Source: Myxococcales bacterium
Lineage (GTDB): Bacteria; Myxococcota_A; UBA9042; JABWCM01
Direction: 5' to 3'
NCBI GenBank assembly: GCA_013360285.1
Contig: JABWCM010000084.1
Span: forward strand, 1-53,596
Length of the DNA: 53,596 bases
Positions 17,694-26,966 of the stretch are shown one piece after another (the first letter of the stretch is position 1; each line of letters begins with the position of its first letter). The position numbers and the translations under genes were made by a program. The notes beneath the pieces were generated by a model that did no database searches, had not been told where the DNA came from, and saw only the letters and a list, made by a program, of their open reading frames with translations.

Positions 17694-19027
17694 CACACCA
17701 AAAGGCCGGGCAGCGGCCCGGCACCGTCATCACCAAACGTCGTGATTTCGACGCCCAACGCCTGAAGAATGGAAATAAATAAATTGCCCATCGGAGGTGC
17801 ATCCTGATACGCAACATGCCGGCCCGGAGAAAACGCGCCACCACATTTTCCGGCGAGTAATACCGGCAAGTTATAGTGGCTATGGCTGTTGCCGTCGGCG
17901 ATTTCGCTCGAAAAAAACAAAGCAGACGAATCCAAAACCGAATTGCCCAATTCATCCATGTCCTTTAACTTCTGAACAAAGTACGCAAACTGAGCAACTT
18001 CCCAGGTTCCGATGGCTTGTAACTTGTCGAGTTTGACCGGATCTCCCTGATGATGTGAAAGATAATGATGCCCATCGGTAATCCCAAGAAAATCATAAAC
18101 CCGCTCGCTTCCCCCATTACCCCACATAAACGTGACAAACCGCGTCATGTCGCATTGGAACGCAAGCGCCATCACATCCAGCAACTGCTGCATGTGTTGT
18201 TGAGTATTTGTCGGAGTTTTGGGAATCGTCCCCGGTGCACACGATGGTTCTTCCTGAATGTACAGCTTTTTTTCCAACTCGAAGATTCCGGTAAGATACT
18301 GGTCGAGTTTGATATTGTCGGTTTTTCCGAGTTTCTTTTGCAACGCGAGTGCATCATCTCGTACGGAGTCAAGAATGCTTTGTTTGTAGAATAACCGTTT
18401 GGCTTTCTGCTCCGCGGTTTCCCCCGGGTCTGCACCCTTAAAGAGGCGATTCCACAATTCCTGCGGGTTCACTTCCTTGGGAAGCGGCGAAGACGGTCCA
18501 TTCCACGCGATATTCCGCACATAGGCACAACTGTACCCGCTGTCGCAACCACCAACCGACGCTCCTCCTTCACCACCTACTTCCAACGAAGCATATTTTG
18601 TGGTCTGACCGAGGTTTGCCGCCGCCACTTGATCCAATGAAATCCCATTTTGGATACTCGCACCTTCGGTTTTATACACGTGGGTCGCTGTTAAAAACGA
18701 TCCTGTGCCGGCGGCATGGTCCCCCGGTCCGTCCGGTATTCCCGGTTTGTTGGCGATACCCGACAACACCAAAAAGTCGCTTTTTAGGCTCGCCAGAGGC
18801 TGTAACATTGGCGACAACGAATAATCTGGTCCATCGTTAACCGGAATCCACTTATCCATGCGGATCCCGTTCGGCACATAAAACGCAAAAAACCGTTTGG
18901 GCGGCACAAAGATCGGGTCCGCAAATGCCTTTCTTGGCAACAACGACTCCAGTAGCGGTAGGGCCACAAGTGTACCAAGGCCACGCAGAAACGTACGCCG
19001 CGGGATGTTCTCCGTTATTTTTTTCAT
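17693..19027 (-). CDS. DUF1552 family exported protein (Tat signal)
   Basis: A 444-residue DUF1552 protein. The N-terminus carries a twin-arginine signal (PRRTFLRGLGTLVALPLLESLLPRK) with an AFAD cleavage region, implying export in folded form. The body contains FAFYVPNGIRMDKW and SGIANKPG typical of this family, common in Planctomycetes and Myxococcota alongside DUF1592. Its start overlaps the stop of the DUF1592 gene by four bases (ATGA). Function is unknown; the fixed pairing suggests one periplasmic machine, possibly redox-linked because the partner has a haem motif. Confidence 0.93.
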   Translation of the reverse strand: MKKITENIPRRTFLRGLGTLVALPLLESLLPRKAFADPIFVPPKRFFAFYVPNGIRMDKWIPVNDGPDYSLSPMLQPLASLKSDFLVLSGIANKPGIPDGPGDHAAGTGSFLTATHVYKTEGASIQNGISLDQVAAANLGQTTKYASLEVGGEGGASVGGCDSGYSCAYVRNIAWNGPSSPLPKEVNPQELWNRLFKGADPGETAEQKAKRLFYKQSILDSVRDDALALQKKLGKTDNIKLDQYLTGIFELEKKLYIQEEPSCAPGTIPKTPTNTQQHMQQLLDVMALAFQCDMTRFVTFMWGNGGSERVYDFLGITDGHHYLSHHQGDPVKLDKLQAIGTWEVAQFAYFVQKLKDMDELGNSVLDSSALFFSSEIADGNSHSHYNLPVLLAGKCGGAFSPGRHVAYQDAPPMGNLFISILQALGVEITTFGDDGAGPLPGLLV

Positions 19028-21471
19028 GGCACCACCTCTTCCAACGGCTCCCCACGACGTGTCCGAAACACTTCACTGAGTACCATGGCAACGATCAAAT
19101 CGGAAAACCGATGCCCATTCTGTACAAACTGGTCAGCGATATCTGCCTGCAAACACCCATCCTGCAACTCGGTCCCCCGTCCCAACGAATAGGTGAATAT
19201 TTTTTCTACCATACAATGAACATAAGCCGGGTCTTGCCGAATCAGTTCGGCTAGATCCGCGGGAGTTTCAAACGTCATCCCGTCGAGAAGTTCCCCGGAC
19301 GGGTCGATGGCAAATCCGTTGACCTGCTCCCGCCAGGCCCCAATTGCATCGTAGTTTTCCAAACCAAAACCGATTGGGTCCATGAGCATATGACACCCCT
19401 GGCACAACGGGTCGGACACATGCTGTTTCATAATTTCTTTTAAATCGCCAACTTGGACTTCCGATTCCACCAATGGCGGCACCTCCGGCGGCGGGGGAGG
19501 AGGTTCCTGGCACAACAGTTGCCCCAAAACCCATTTCCCACGTTTGACCGGAGATGTACGCGTGGTGTGTGACGTGACAGTCAACACGCTGGCGTGGCTC
19601 AAAAGGCCGCCGCGTTTGTCGGGATCTACCGACACTTTGACAAAATCGTCGCCGTTGACGCCGTCGATTCCATAAAGTTTAGCCAAAGGCCCATTCACAT
19701 AAGACCAGTCTGCGTCCAACAAGTCCAACAAACTGTATCCCTGGTCAAAAAACTCCTGAACAAACAACTCGGTTTCTTTGCGCATCGCCAACGCCAATTC
19801 CGCATTAAAATCAGGATACGCAACCGAATCACGAAAAACATTATCCAAATTACGAAGATACAACCACTGACCCACAAATCCTTTCATCAACGCGTCGGCT
19901 TTGGGGTCCGTCATCATTCGCTGCACCTGCTCTTTCAAAACTTCGTCGTCGTTGAGCGTTTTGTTTTTCGCCAATTCAAACAACTCGGCATCCGGCATAC
20001 TCCCCCACAAGAAGTAAGATAAGCGCGAAGCCAGCTCGTAATCGGTCAAAGAATGTGGCACAGACGACGTTGGCTCGGGGTCCAACTCCACCCGGTACAG
20101 AAAATGCGGTGACATCAACGTCCTTATCAACGCCAACTCAATTCCTTTGTCAAACGAATCCCCTTGAGACAACGCCAAATCCACAAAAGATGCCAGTTTT
20201 TGCGCTTCTTCCAACGTGATTTCCCGGCGCCAAGCCCGTTGGGCAAACGCGGTCACTATTTTTAACGAACACGCGATCAACCCTTCTTTGGCGGGATCAC
20301 AAATCATGATCGCCTTTCTCATCGGTGGGTCTGGCGGCTCGGGAACACCATACGGTCCTGTCACGGCAATCCAATCAAGAACCAGGTTCCGGTCCTTCTG
20401 ACTCGGATCGGGATCATCTGGCGCATAATAATCATTAATGAAATCAACACTAAAGGAGTGTGCCCCCGCCGACAGTTGCACATCGACCGCATACACTTCG
20501 GGGTTGGCTTCAACAGCCAACACGTCAAAAGTCGTAACGACATTCCCGTCTACCCGAAACCGCATTTTGGTCGGTTCCGGCCCCGCCTGCTGCCCAAAAG
20601 CCCGCGCGGACAACGTATAAGTGGCATCGTGGGACAAATTTACAATCCCAATTACGGACTCCACGGTATACAACAGCAAATAGAAACCTTTGTATTCAAC
20701 GCCTTTACCATTGGCAGCCCCCAGCTCCTCTGCCTGCAACTGGGTCTCTACAAACGGAATTTTGGGCTTAAACAACGCTGTTTTCACCAACTGTTCAGCC
20801 GCCAAATCAAATTTTTCAACCAAAAGGGGTGACATCGACAACACATCACCGATATTGTCAAACCCATATCCCGTGTCGTCAGCCGGAAAACTCTCAGCCG
20901 GAGTTTCCGTCACCCCGAGCAGATCTTTCATCGTTCGGTCGTATTCAAACCGGTTGAGCCGACGTAAGGTCACCCGTCCTGGGTCTTGGGGCAGGTCACA
21001 CGGATCGGGTTCAACCCAGAGATCGGGTTCTTGGGTGTCGAACGAGATGTCTAAAGCCTCAACGATGTCCAGCGATTCACCGGATGTGTCCTGCAGAATA
21101 TCGAAGAACTGGACATCCGGTACCGCTCCCACATCATCGCCGGCGATATCAATACCTTCAGGCACATCTTCAACTGGGTCCAAAACATCAACAACGTGTA
21201 TGTCTTCGGTATCGGCATCCTCCGAAACCACCGCGCTGTCCGCCACAGTATCAACACTCACGTCACCAAGCGGCGAAACAATGTCCACACGCGTTACCAC
21301 ATCGACAACGGTAGGGGTGTCGGCCGCGGAATCGGGTTCGGCGCCGCCACCTCCATCCACAGCAATGTCCGTTGTGTCCGTTTTGGGATCGTTGGTCGTT
21401 CCACATGCCGCCAACCCCAACCATACTCCGATCATGATCTGCAAGATTCGGTTTTTCATACACGCCATCAT
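19024..21471 (-). CDS. DUF1592-type multidomain cytochrome-like lipoprotein
   Basis: About 815 residues. A lipoprotein signal (KNRILQIMIGVWLGLAAC) is followed by about 140 residues of acidic Asp/Val-rich linker. Then, in order: DUF1587 (RVTLRRLNRFEYDRTMKDLL), a carbohydrate-binding-like beta domain, DUF1595, DUF1592 (DYELASRLSYFLW), DUF1588 and DUF1585. A CxxCH haem-c motif (CQGCH) sits in DUF1588. Start is ambiguous among ATG 21471, 21468 and 21459; the last gives the cleanest signal peptide. It is coupled to the DUF1552 gene and lies 20 bases behind the LysR gene. The substrate is unknown. Confidence 0.92.
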   Translation of the reverse strand: MMACMKNRILQIMIGVWLGLAACGTTNDPKTDTTDIAVDGGGGAEPDSAADTPTVVDVVTRVDIVSPLGDVSVDTVADSAVVSEDADTEDIHVVDVLDPVEDVPEGIDIAGDDVGAVPDVQFFDILQDTSGESLDIVEALDISFDTQEPDLWVEPDPCDLPQDPGRVTLRRLNRFEYDRTMKDLLGVTETPAESFPADDTGYGFDNIGDVLSMSPLLVEKFDLAAEQLVKTALFKPKIPFVETQLQAEELGAANGKGVEYKGFYLLLYTVESVIGIVNLSHDATYTLSARAFGQQAGPEPTKMRFRVDGNVVTTFDVLAVEANPEVYAVDVQLSAGAHSFSVDFINDYYAPDDPDPSQKDRNLVLDWIAVTGPYGVPEPPDPPMRKAIMICDPAKEGLIACSLKIVTAFAQRAWRREITLEEAQKLASFVDLALSQGDSFDKGIELALIRTLMSPHFLYRVELDPEPTSSVPHSLTDYELASRLSYFLWGSMPDAELFELAKNKTLNDDEVLKEQVQRMMTDPKADALMKGFVGQWLYLRNLDNVFRDSVAYPDFNAELALAMRKETELFVQEFFDQGYSLLDLLDADWSYVNGPLAKLYGIDGVNGDDFVKVSVDPDKRGGLLSHASVLTVTSHTTRTSPVKRGKWVLGQLLCQEPPPPPPEVPPLVESEVQVGDLKEIMKQHVSDPLCQGCHMLMDPIGFGLENYDAIGAWREQVNGFAIDPSGELLDGMTFETPADLAELIRQDPAYVHCMVEKIFTYSLGRGTELQDGCLQADIADQFVQNGHRFSDLIVAMVLSEVFRTRRGEPLEEVVP

Positions 21472-21491
21472 AAGAGGTCTTTCGGAGACCT

Positions 21492-22394
21492 TCAATCCAA
21501 GATTTCCGGTTCGGCCAAATCCAGAAACGCACGCAGAATCGGGCTATCCCGTTTTCCTTTTACGCGACAACAATAAAACCACCGGTCCATTCGCACCGAG
21601 TCAAGCCGAACTTCCGCAAGAAGTTTCGCTTCGATTTCACGAGCGCACGCGACTCGAGACAAAATGGACACTCCAAGCCCGGCGCCAACCGCGGTTTTGA
21701 TCGCTTCGGTGTGTCCCAATTGCAGCGGAGTATCGATAGTAACACCCGCGCGTTCCAACTCCGTCACAATCACGTCGCGTGTTCCTGAACCTGGCTCCCT
21801 TAAGATAACACGCTCCGCCTCCAACTCAGTTAACGAAATGGTCTGCCGCAGCGCCCAAGGATGGTCAGGTCGGCAAACCAACACCAACTCATCCTTCTGA
21901 AACCGCCGGGTGACCACTCGAGAGTCATGGCAAGGTCCTTCAATGAACGCGATGGCAATTTCCTGCGCCACCAGATGCTCCACGACATGGTGCGTATTTT
22001 CCACAAACAGCTCCACACGTGTCTGAGGGTGTTGATGATAAAATCGACCCAACCATTGCGGCAAAATATAGTTCCCCAGCGTCGTAGAAGCACCGATCCG
22101 TAACACCCCGGACACCGAACGGGTACCCAGCCGCAATTCCTCGAGAGTTTCCTCAACCATTCCCAGCATTTCGACCGTACGAATCCGAAATCGTTCCCCC
22201 TCGGCGGTCAACGTAAACGTACGCCCAGAACGTTCAAACAGGGCGACCCCCAACCGCCTCTCCAATTCCTGAATCATCATGGACACAGCCGGTTGAGTCA
22301 CATGCAACGCCGCAGCGGCACGTGTATACGACAAAGTCGCAGCAACAGTCACAAACGCTTGTAATTGTTGGAATGTAAACGGTGTTTGAATCAA
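21492..22394 (-). CDS. LysR-family transcriptional regulator
   Basis: A 300-residue LysR regulator: an N-terminal winged helix (FQQLQAFVTVAATLSYTRAAAALHVTQPAVS) and a C-terminal effector domain of CysB/CbbR type. I chose a TTG start at 22394 because AAGGAG lies six bases upstream; the longer open frame to 22577 overlaps the divergent promoter and has no helix-turn-helix content. It is divergent from cysI, so control of sulfite reduction is the simplest role. It also heads the minus-strand run with the DUF1592/DUF1552 genes, which could put those in the same response. Confidence 0.9.
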   Translation of the reverse strand: MIQTPFTFQQLQAFVTVAATLSYTRAAAALHVTQPAVSMMIQELERRLGVALFERSGRTFTLTAEGERFRIRTVEMLGMVEETLEELRLGTRSVSGVLRIGASTTLGNYILPQWLGRFYHQHPQTRVELFVENTHHVVEHLVAQEIAIAFIEGPCHDSRVVTRRFQKDELVLVCRPDHPWALRQTISLTELEAERVILREPGSGTRDVIVTELERAGVTIDTPLQLGHTEAIKTAVGAGLGVSILSRVACAREIEAKLLAEVRLDSVRMDRWFYCCRVKGKRDSPILRAFLDLAEPEILD

Positions 22395-22545
22395 CGGGCT
22401 CTCCTTCACCAACCCACATTTTTTCACGTTTGCGGGCAAACGGGGGCCAACTATAAGTTTTTTGTGATAGAAATCATCATAAAAATTTATTTTCCTTATA
22501 TAAAAAGACCTGATACGGTGCCCGCTGAAAGTGAGGAGGTAACCT
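22395..22545. promoter_or_regulatory. Divergent LysR/cysI control region
   Basis: The AT-rich 151-base gap holds an inverted repeat TATAAG (22452-22457) / CTTATA (22495-22500) and several T-rich LysR-type half-sites between. A TATATAAA-like -10 for cysI lies around 22496-22505. The cysI ribosome site is a strong AGGAGGT (22534-22540). Neighbouring coding DNA is far less AT-rich, so the block stands out. Binding by the adjacent LysR protein is inferred from layout. Confidence 0.5.
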
Positions 22546-24204
22546 ATGTACCGATACAACGAAATTGACCAGACCATTGTAAATCAACGTGTCAACGAAT
22601 TTCGTAACCAGGTGGCGCGGCGGCTCGCCGGCGAGCTAAGCGAAGACGAGTTCCGTCCGTTGCGACTGATGAACGGCCTGTATTTACAACGTCATGCCTA
22701 CATGTTGCGGATTTCCATTCCATACGGCGTTCTCAACAGCACACAGATGCGAAAACTCGGCTTTCTGAGCGAACGGTATGACCGAGGTTTCGGTCACTTT
22801 ACGACCCGCCAGAATTTGCAATTCAACTGGATCAAACTCGAAGAAATGCCAGATATTCTTCAACATTTGGCCGACGTCGAAATGCACGCATTGCAGACCA
22901 GCGGAAACTGCGTACGCAACATTACTTCCGATCCTCTCGCCGGAATCGCGGCTGACGAAATCGTCGATGTCCGCCCGTACTGCGAAGTTCTGCGCCAACA
23001 TTTTACATTACACCCGGAGTTTTTGTATCTCCCCCGCAAATTCAAATTTGCCGTATCCGGAGCCCAAGAAGACCGTGCTGCGATTGCGATTCATGACATT
23101 GGCGTTCGCGCGGTTAGAAAAGACGGCAAATTGGGCTTTGTCGTTATGGCTGGCGGCGGTTTAGGACGTACTCCAAGAATCGGTCAAGTGGTCAACGGCT
23201 TTGTGGCTCCGGAAGACCTCATCGCCTATTGTGAAGCGATTCTGCGGGTTTACAACCTGCATGGCCGCCGTGACAACAAATTTAAGGCGAGGATCAAAAT
23301 CCTGGTCGGTGAACTGGGCATCGCCGAGTTCCGCGAGCAGGTTGAAGCCGAATTTGCGCTGATCCGTGACCGCCTGAAACTGGATTTGTCCCGCATCGAC
23401 ACAATCGCAAAATCGTTTGAAGACGTCACATTTGAGCCCGATGCCGCAACGTGGGTACACCACCTTGAGCGTGCCAAAACCGATTTGGGATTTGCCCGGT
23501 GGTTAAAATACAACACCAGGTCCCATCGGGTGCCGGGATATAACGTTGTATACTTGTCATTAAAACGACGCGGAGTCCCCCCCGGCGACCTATTTACTCC
23601 CGAATTTTATGCCATCGCCGACCTGATGGATCAATACAACCAGGGATATTGCTCAACCACTTACAACCAAAATCTGCTACTTCAATATATCCGGAACGCC
23701 GACCTGGAGCCGTTATACGACGCGCTGACCGCGTTGAACCTCGCCACCCCCAACATCGGGACCATCAACGACGTCATTTGTTGCCCCGGGCTTGATTATT
23801 GTTCGTTGGCAAACTCCAGTTCGATTCCAATTGCAACAGCACTGAACGAACGATACCAGGATTTGGACGAAATCTACGAAATTGGCCCACTTGAAATCAA
23901 AATGTCAGGATGTATCAACGCATGCGGACATCATCATGCCGGTCACATTGGACTGTTGGGAATCAATAAAAAGGATGAGGAATATTACCAAATCGCCATC
24001 GGCGGGTCTCCCGGAACCACGGATGACGACTTTGCCGCCGTCGGCACCATCTTAGGACCCGCCGTACACCAAGACGATGTGGTGACGGTTGTCGATCGAA
24101 TCGTCGACTGCTATCTCGAACGCCGTGTGGGTCAAGAGACCTTTTTACAGACCGTCCGACGAATCGGGGTGGACCCATTTAAGGAGCACGCGTATGCGAA
24201 CTGA
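22546..24204 (+). CDS. cysI: Assimilatory sulfite reductase hemoprotein (CysI/NirA family)
   Basis: Sirohaem/4Fe-4S enzyme of 552 residues that reduces sulfite (or nitrite) with six electrons in the cytoplasm. The cluster ligands are complete: Cys413 and Cys419 (CPGLDYC), Cys456 and Cys460 (SGCINACGHHH). The N-terminal duplicated half has GHFTTRQNLQFNW. The downstream DUF934 gene overlaps by 11 bases, the arrangement found for proteobacterial cysI, which favours sulfite over nitrite. An AGGAGGT ribosome site supports strong translation. Confidence 0.93.
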   Translation: MYRYNEIDQTIVNQRVNEFRNQVARRLAGELSEDEFRPLRLMNGLYLQRHAYMLRISIPYGVLNSTQMRKLGFLSERYDRGFGHFTTRQNLQFNWIKLEEMPDILQHLADVEMHALQTSGNCVRNITSDPLAGIAADEIVDVRPYCEVLRQHFTLHPEFLYLPRKFKFAVSGAQEDRAAIAIHDIGVRAVRKDGKLGFVVMAGGGLGRTPRIGQVVNGFVAPEDLIAYCEAILRVYNLHGRRDNKFKARIKILVGELGIAEFREQVEAEFALIRDRLKLDLSRIDTIAKSFEDVTFEPDAATWVHHLERAKTDLGFARWLKYNTRSHRVPGYNVVYLSLKRRGVPPGDLFTPEFYAIADLMDQYNQGYCSTTYNQNLLLQYIRNADLEPLYDALTALNLATPNIGTINDVICCPGLDYCSLANSSSIPIATALNERYQDLDEIYEIGPLEIKMSGCINACGHHHAGHIGLLGINKKDEEYYQIAIGGSPGTTDDDFAAVGTILGPAVHQDDVVTVVDRIVDCYLERRVGQETFLQTVRRIGVDPFKEHAYAN

Positions 24205-24649
24205 AATGATTCTCGATCGCCAGGTGGTCCCGGCGCGTTTCAACATCGTGGAACACGTCAATGGGGACTTTCCGACTACCCCCGACACGGCGATTCCGCA
24301 AAAGGACTGGCTTCGATTACGCAACGAAGGGATGGATGTCCGAGCACTTGGTGTCATCGTCTGCGGTGACGAAGACATTGCGGCCCTGGAACCGGTCATC
24401 CACGAAGCCACGTTTGTCGCATTGCGGTTGCCGAAGTTTTCCGACGGACGAATTTACTCCCACGCATACCGCATCCGAACCCTGTGGAACTATCGCGGAA
24501 CGATTCTGGTGTATGGCGACGTGTTACGAGACCAATTGTTGTACTTAAGTCGGGTGGGGATAAACGGATTTTATATGCGTTCCGACCAGGATCTGGCTGC
24601 CTCGCTGTCGGCATTTTCCCTTTACAGCGAGTTTTGGCAGTATCGATAA
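24194..24649 (+). CDS. DUF934 protein, sulfite-reduction accessory
   Basis: A 151-residue DUF934 protein. Members are usually encoded directly after cysI and are thought to serve sulfite reduction. The conserved region reads VALRLPKFSDGRIYSHAYRIR, then LVYGDVLRDQLLYLSRVGINGF. The start ATG 24194 follows AAGGAG (24181-24186) that lies inside the cysI 3' end, so translation is coupled. No cofactor motif is visible. Confidence 0.92.
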   Translation: MRTEMILDRQVVPARFNIVEHVNGDFPTTPDTAIPQKDWLRLRNEGMDVRALGVIVCGDEDIAALEPVIHEATFVALRLPKFSDGRIYSHAYRIRTLWNYRGTILVYGDVLRDQLLYLSRVGINGFYMRSDQDLAASLSAFSLYSEFWQYR

Positions 24650-24660
24650 TCGCCTTTCTT

Positions 24661-26658
24661 TCACGAATTTACCGCAGTCTGCCTGCCGATGAATTCCAAC
24701 ACCGTGTTATACCACGCGATGATATTGTTGGGCCGCAAAATCCAGTGGTTTTCGTCGGGAAAAATCACCAACTCCGACTCCACACCGTGTTCCTGCAACG
24801 CTTCAAACATCGCCAACGCTTCCCCGATCGGCACGCGGTAGTCCTTTTCACCATGTAATATAAGAGTCGGTGTCTTGAAGTTAGACACAAACTCTCGCGG
24901 CGAATATTTGTCAAAACCAGCTCGGTCGCGATACGGCGAAATCCCGCCCAACTCGAGCTTACCCCACGCAGGGTAATCGGTAGACGCAAAAAAAGCCGAC
25001 ATATCCCAAATGCTGGCATGGGTCACCAAACATTTGAACCGATCGGTTTGCCCACCAATCCAGTTGGTCATGTATCCACCAAACGACCCACCCATCGCCA
25101 CCATCCGTTTCGGATCAATGTCCGGTCGGCTCGCCAGCGCATCAGCGGTCGCCATCAGGTCTTCGTAACATTGTCCACCCCAGGAATTACGCCAAATCGC
25201 CTCGACCAACGCCTGTCCAAACCCCGTAGACCCACTTGGGTTTGGCAAAGCAACGGCATACCCCTGAGACAAAGCCACAAGAGGGTTCCACCGCCAATGC
25301 CAGGTATCTCCCCAGGCATGGATCGGTCCACCGTGAATCCACATCAACAATGGTTTGGTGTCCCCTCCCCGTGGAGACACCAGGGTGGTTTGAACATCAT
25401 GCACCGTATGAACACGGAGATCTTCAATGGTGACCGCTGCTTCGGCCGCTTTGGCGTCAAAATTCGACAAATTGGACACAAAATCGGGCACCTGGTCCAC
25501 CCCTACCGGCGCGGAAAACACTTCGGGAGGGTGTACAATCCTGCTTTTTAGTCCCACAAGTCGTTGCCCATTCTCACTCACCACCAACCCAACGTGATTT
25601 CCACCTGCCGATGGTGACAACAACCTTGTCCTGGCTCCTGTCACAGCATCCAGCAGATAAGCCGGCCTCAGGGCTTGCTCATCCACCGACACCACGATGT
25701 GTTTGCCGTCCGGCGTCCAACATTCCGGCATCGGCCAGGCATCCCATTCCGAAGCAAGCTCTGTTGCCACCCCGGATTGTAGATCGAATACCCAACACCG
25801 GATCGGCCCATGCTGGGACACAAGACGAACCCCCTTCATTGCCGCAAGTTTGTCCCCCTGCGGAGAAAAACGAGGCACCCCAAACATCGTTTGGCTCTCT
25901 TCACCTAAAACATAACTTTGCCCTGTTTCGGTATTCAAGACCCACAACGCGACATCATCCAACCGGTCTACTACAGACAGGCGCGCCCTCGTAATCGCTA
26001 CCGACCGACCATCGGGAGACAAATCCCAGGACATTTCTCCACGTAGTTCCCTGTCTGCATTTGGAGTCAAATCCTTTCGGTCACCTCCTTCCTCATCATA
26101 CACCACCACATGGGGTGCTTCGGTCGACAACCAACTGTCCCAATGGCGTACGTTCATCTGAGTATACTTCAACACCGACGGCCCTTTTTTTCGCAAATCG
26201 GCAACCCGTTTTCGCTGTTCTTCATGGGGAATGCCCGGATACACATCGGCGATCACGGCCAATCGATTCCCTCGGGATGCAAACTTAAACGCGCTGCACC
26301 CCAACGGTTCATCGGTGACTGGCCGCGGCTCTCCCCCTTCGTGAGGCAACAACCACACCTGCATACGGCTGTCATCTTCGTCTTTGGGACTCCCTTCGGC
26401 CAACGGTCGATTACTCAAGAAACCAAGCGATCCATCCCGCCGGTAACACGGCGAATGGTCTTTGTAGCGGCCGCGAGTCAACCGCACCGGCGGCTCGCTG
26501 TTGTCCAACGTAATCCGCCACAAATCGGAACGATACGACATCGTTTCGGTATCCAGCCGCGAAACGGCAACCGCAGCGTGGATCCCATCAGGAGACAACG
26601 CAAATGTTGTCACCCTGCCCAACTGAACCAACTGCTCTACCGAAAATGAAAATGACAT
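24661..26658 (-). CDS. S9 family peptidase (acylaminoacyl/dipeptidyl peptidase type)
   Basis: Serine peptidase of 665 residues with an N-terminal beta-propeller (about residues 1-400) and a C-terminal alpha/beta-hydrolase domain. The nucleophile elbow is GGSFGGYM; the Asp and His of the triad lie in HGEKDYRVP and DENHWI. It lacks a signal peptide, so it is probably cytosolic. GGAGG lies 7 bases before ATG 26658. An apparent 55-residue upstream extension runs into repeat copy B and is not real. It converges on the DUF934 gene with only 11 bases between. Confidence 0.92.
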   Translation of the reverse strand: MSFSFSVEQLVQLGRVTTFALSPDGIHAAVAVSRLDTETMSYRSDLWRITLDNSEPPVRLTRGRYKDHSPCYRRDGSLGFLSNRPLAEGSPKDEDDSRMQVWLLPHEGGEPRPVTDEPLGCSAFKFASRGNRLAVIADVYPGIPHEEQRKRVADLRKKGPSVLKYTQMNVRHWDSWLSTEAPHVVVYDEEGGDRKDLTPNADRELRGEMSWDLSPDGRSVAITRARLSVVDRLDDVALWVLNTETGQSYVLGEESQTMFGVPRFSPQGDKLAAMKGVRLVSQHGPIRCWVFDLQSGVATELASEWDAWPMPECWTPDGKHIVVSVDEQALRPAYLLDAVTGARTRLLSPSAGGNHVGLVVSENGQRLVGLKSRIVHPPEVFSAPVGVDQVPDFVSNLSNFDAKAAEAAVTIEDLRVHTVHDVQTTLVSPRGGDTKPLLMWIHGGPIHAWGDTWHWRWNPLVALSQGYAVALPNPSGSTGFGQALVEAIWRNSWGGQCYEDLMATADALASRPDIDPKRMVAMGGSFGGYMTNWIGGQTDRFKCLVTHASIWDMSAFFASTDYPAWGKLELGGISPYRDRAGFDKYSPREFVSNFKTPTLILHGEKDYRVPIGEALAMFEALQEHGVESELVIFPDENHWILRPNNIIAWYNTVLEFIGRQTAVNS

Positions 26659-26696
26659 CATGAAACCTCCAGCCCTGCCATCATTTTGAGATTGTT

Positions 26697-26854
26697 GAGT
26701 TTGTGAAAAATATGGGGACGGACTTGGACGCGGGGATTTTGGTCCCGATGCCAGGAAAAAAACCGAGTCATATCGGGAATATGGCGCAGTTTTTTTGGGG
26801 CAGTGGGGCCAAAAGCATCCGTCCAAGTTCGTTCAGCTATTTTTTCACAAACTC
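26697..26854. repeat. Fold-back repeat family, copy B
   Basis: The cleanest copy: 158 bases with ends GAGTTTGTGAAAAA and TTTTTTCACAAACTC and centre CATATCGGGAATATG (26769-26783). Left and right arms are complementary almost throughout (ACTTGGACG pairs with CGTCCAAGT). It lies just upstream of the S9 peptidase start, between two minus-strand genes. Confidence 0.85.
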
Positions 26855-26966
26855 TCGGCTCCGCCACCGCGTGGGGTCATATCACAGTTTTTTTCCGTCG
26901 CCTACTGCCGCGGCACATGGAGGGGATAGTCAACGCCATTTCGGAACATCGGGGGGTCAACCCAGG

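Noticed and set aside
22395..22577. N-terminal extension of the LysR regulator
   Set aside because: It crosses the AT-rich divergent promoter and into cysI; AAGGAG before TTG 22394 and the usual LysR length fit better.
26659..26826. N-terminal extension of the S9 peptidase
   Set aside because: It is translated from repeat copy B; a strong GGAGG directs translation to the ATG at 26658.
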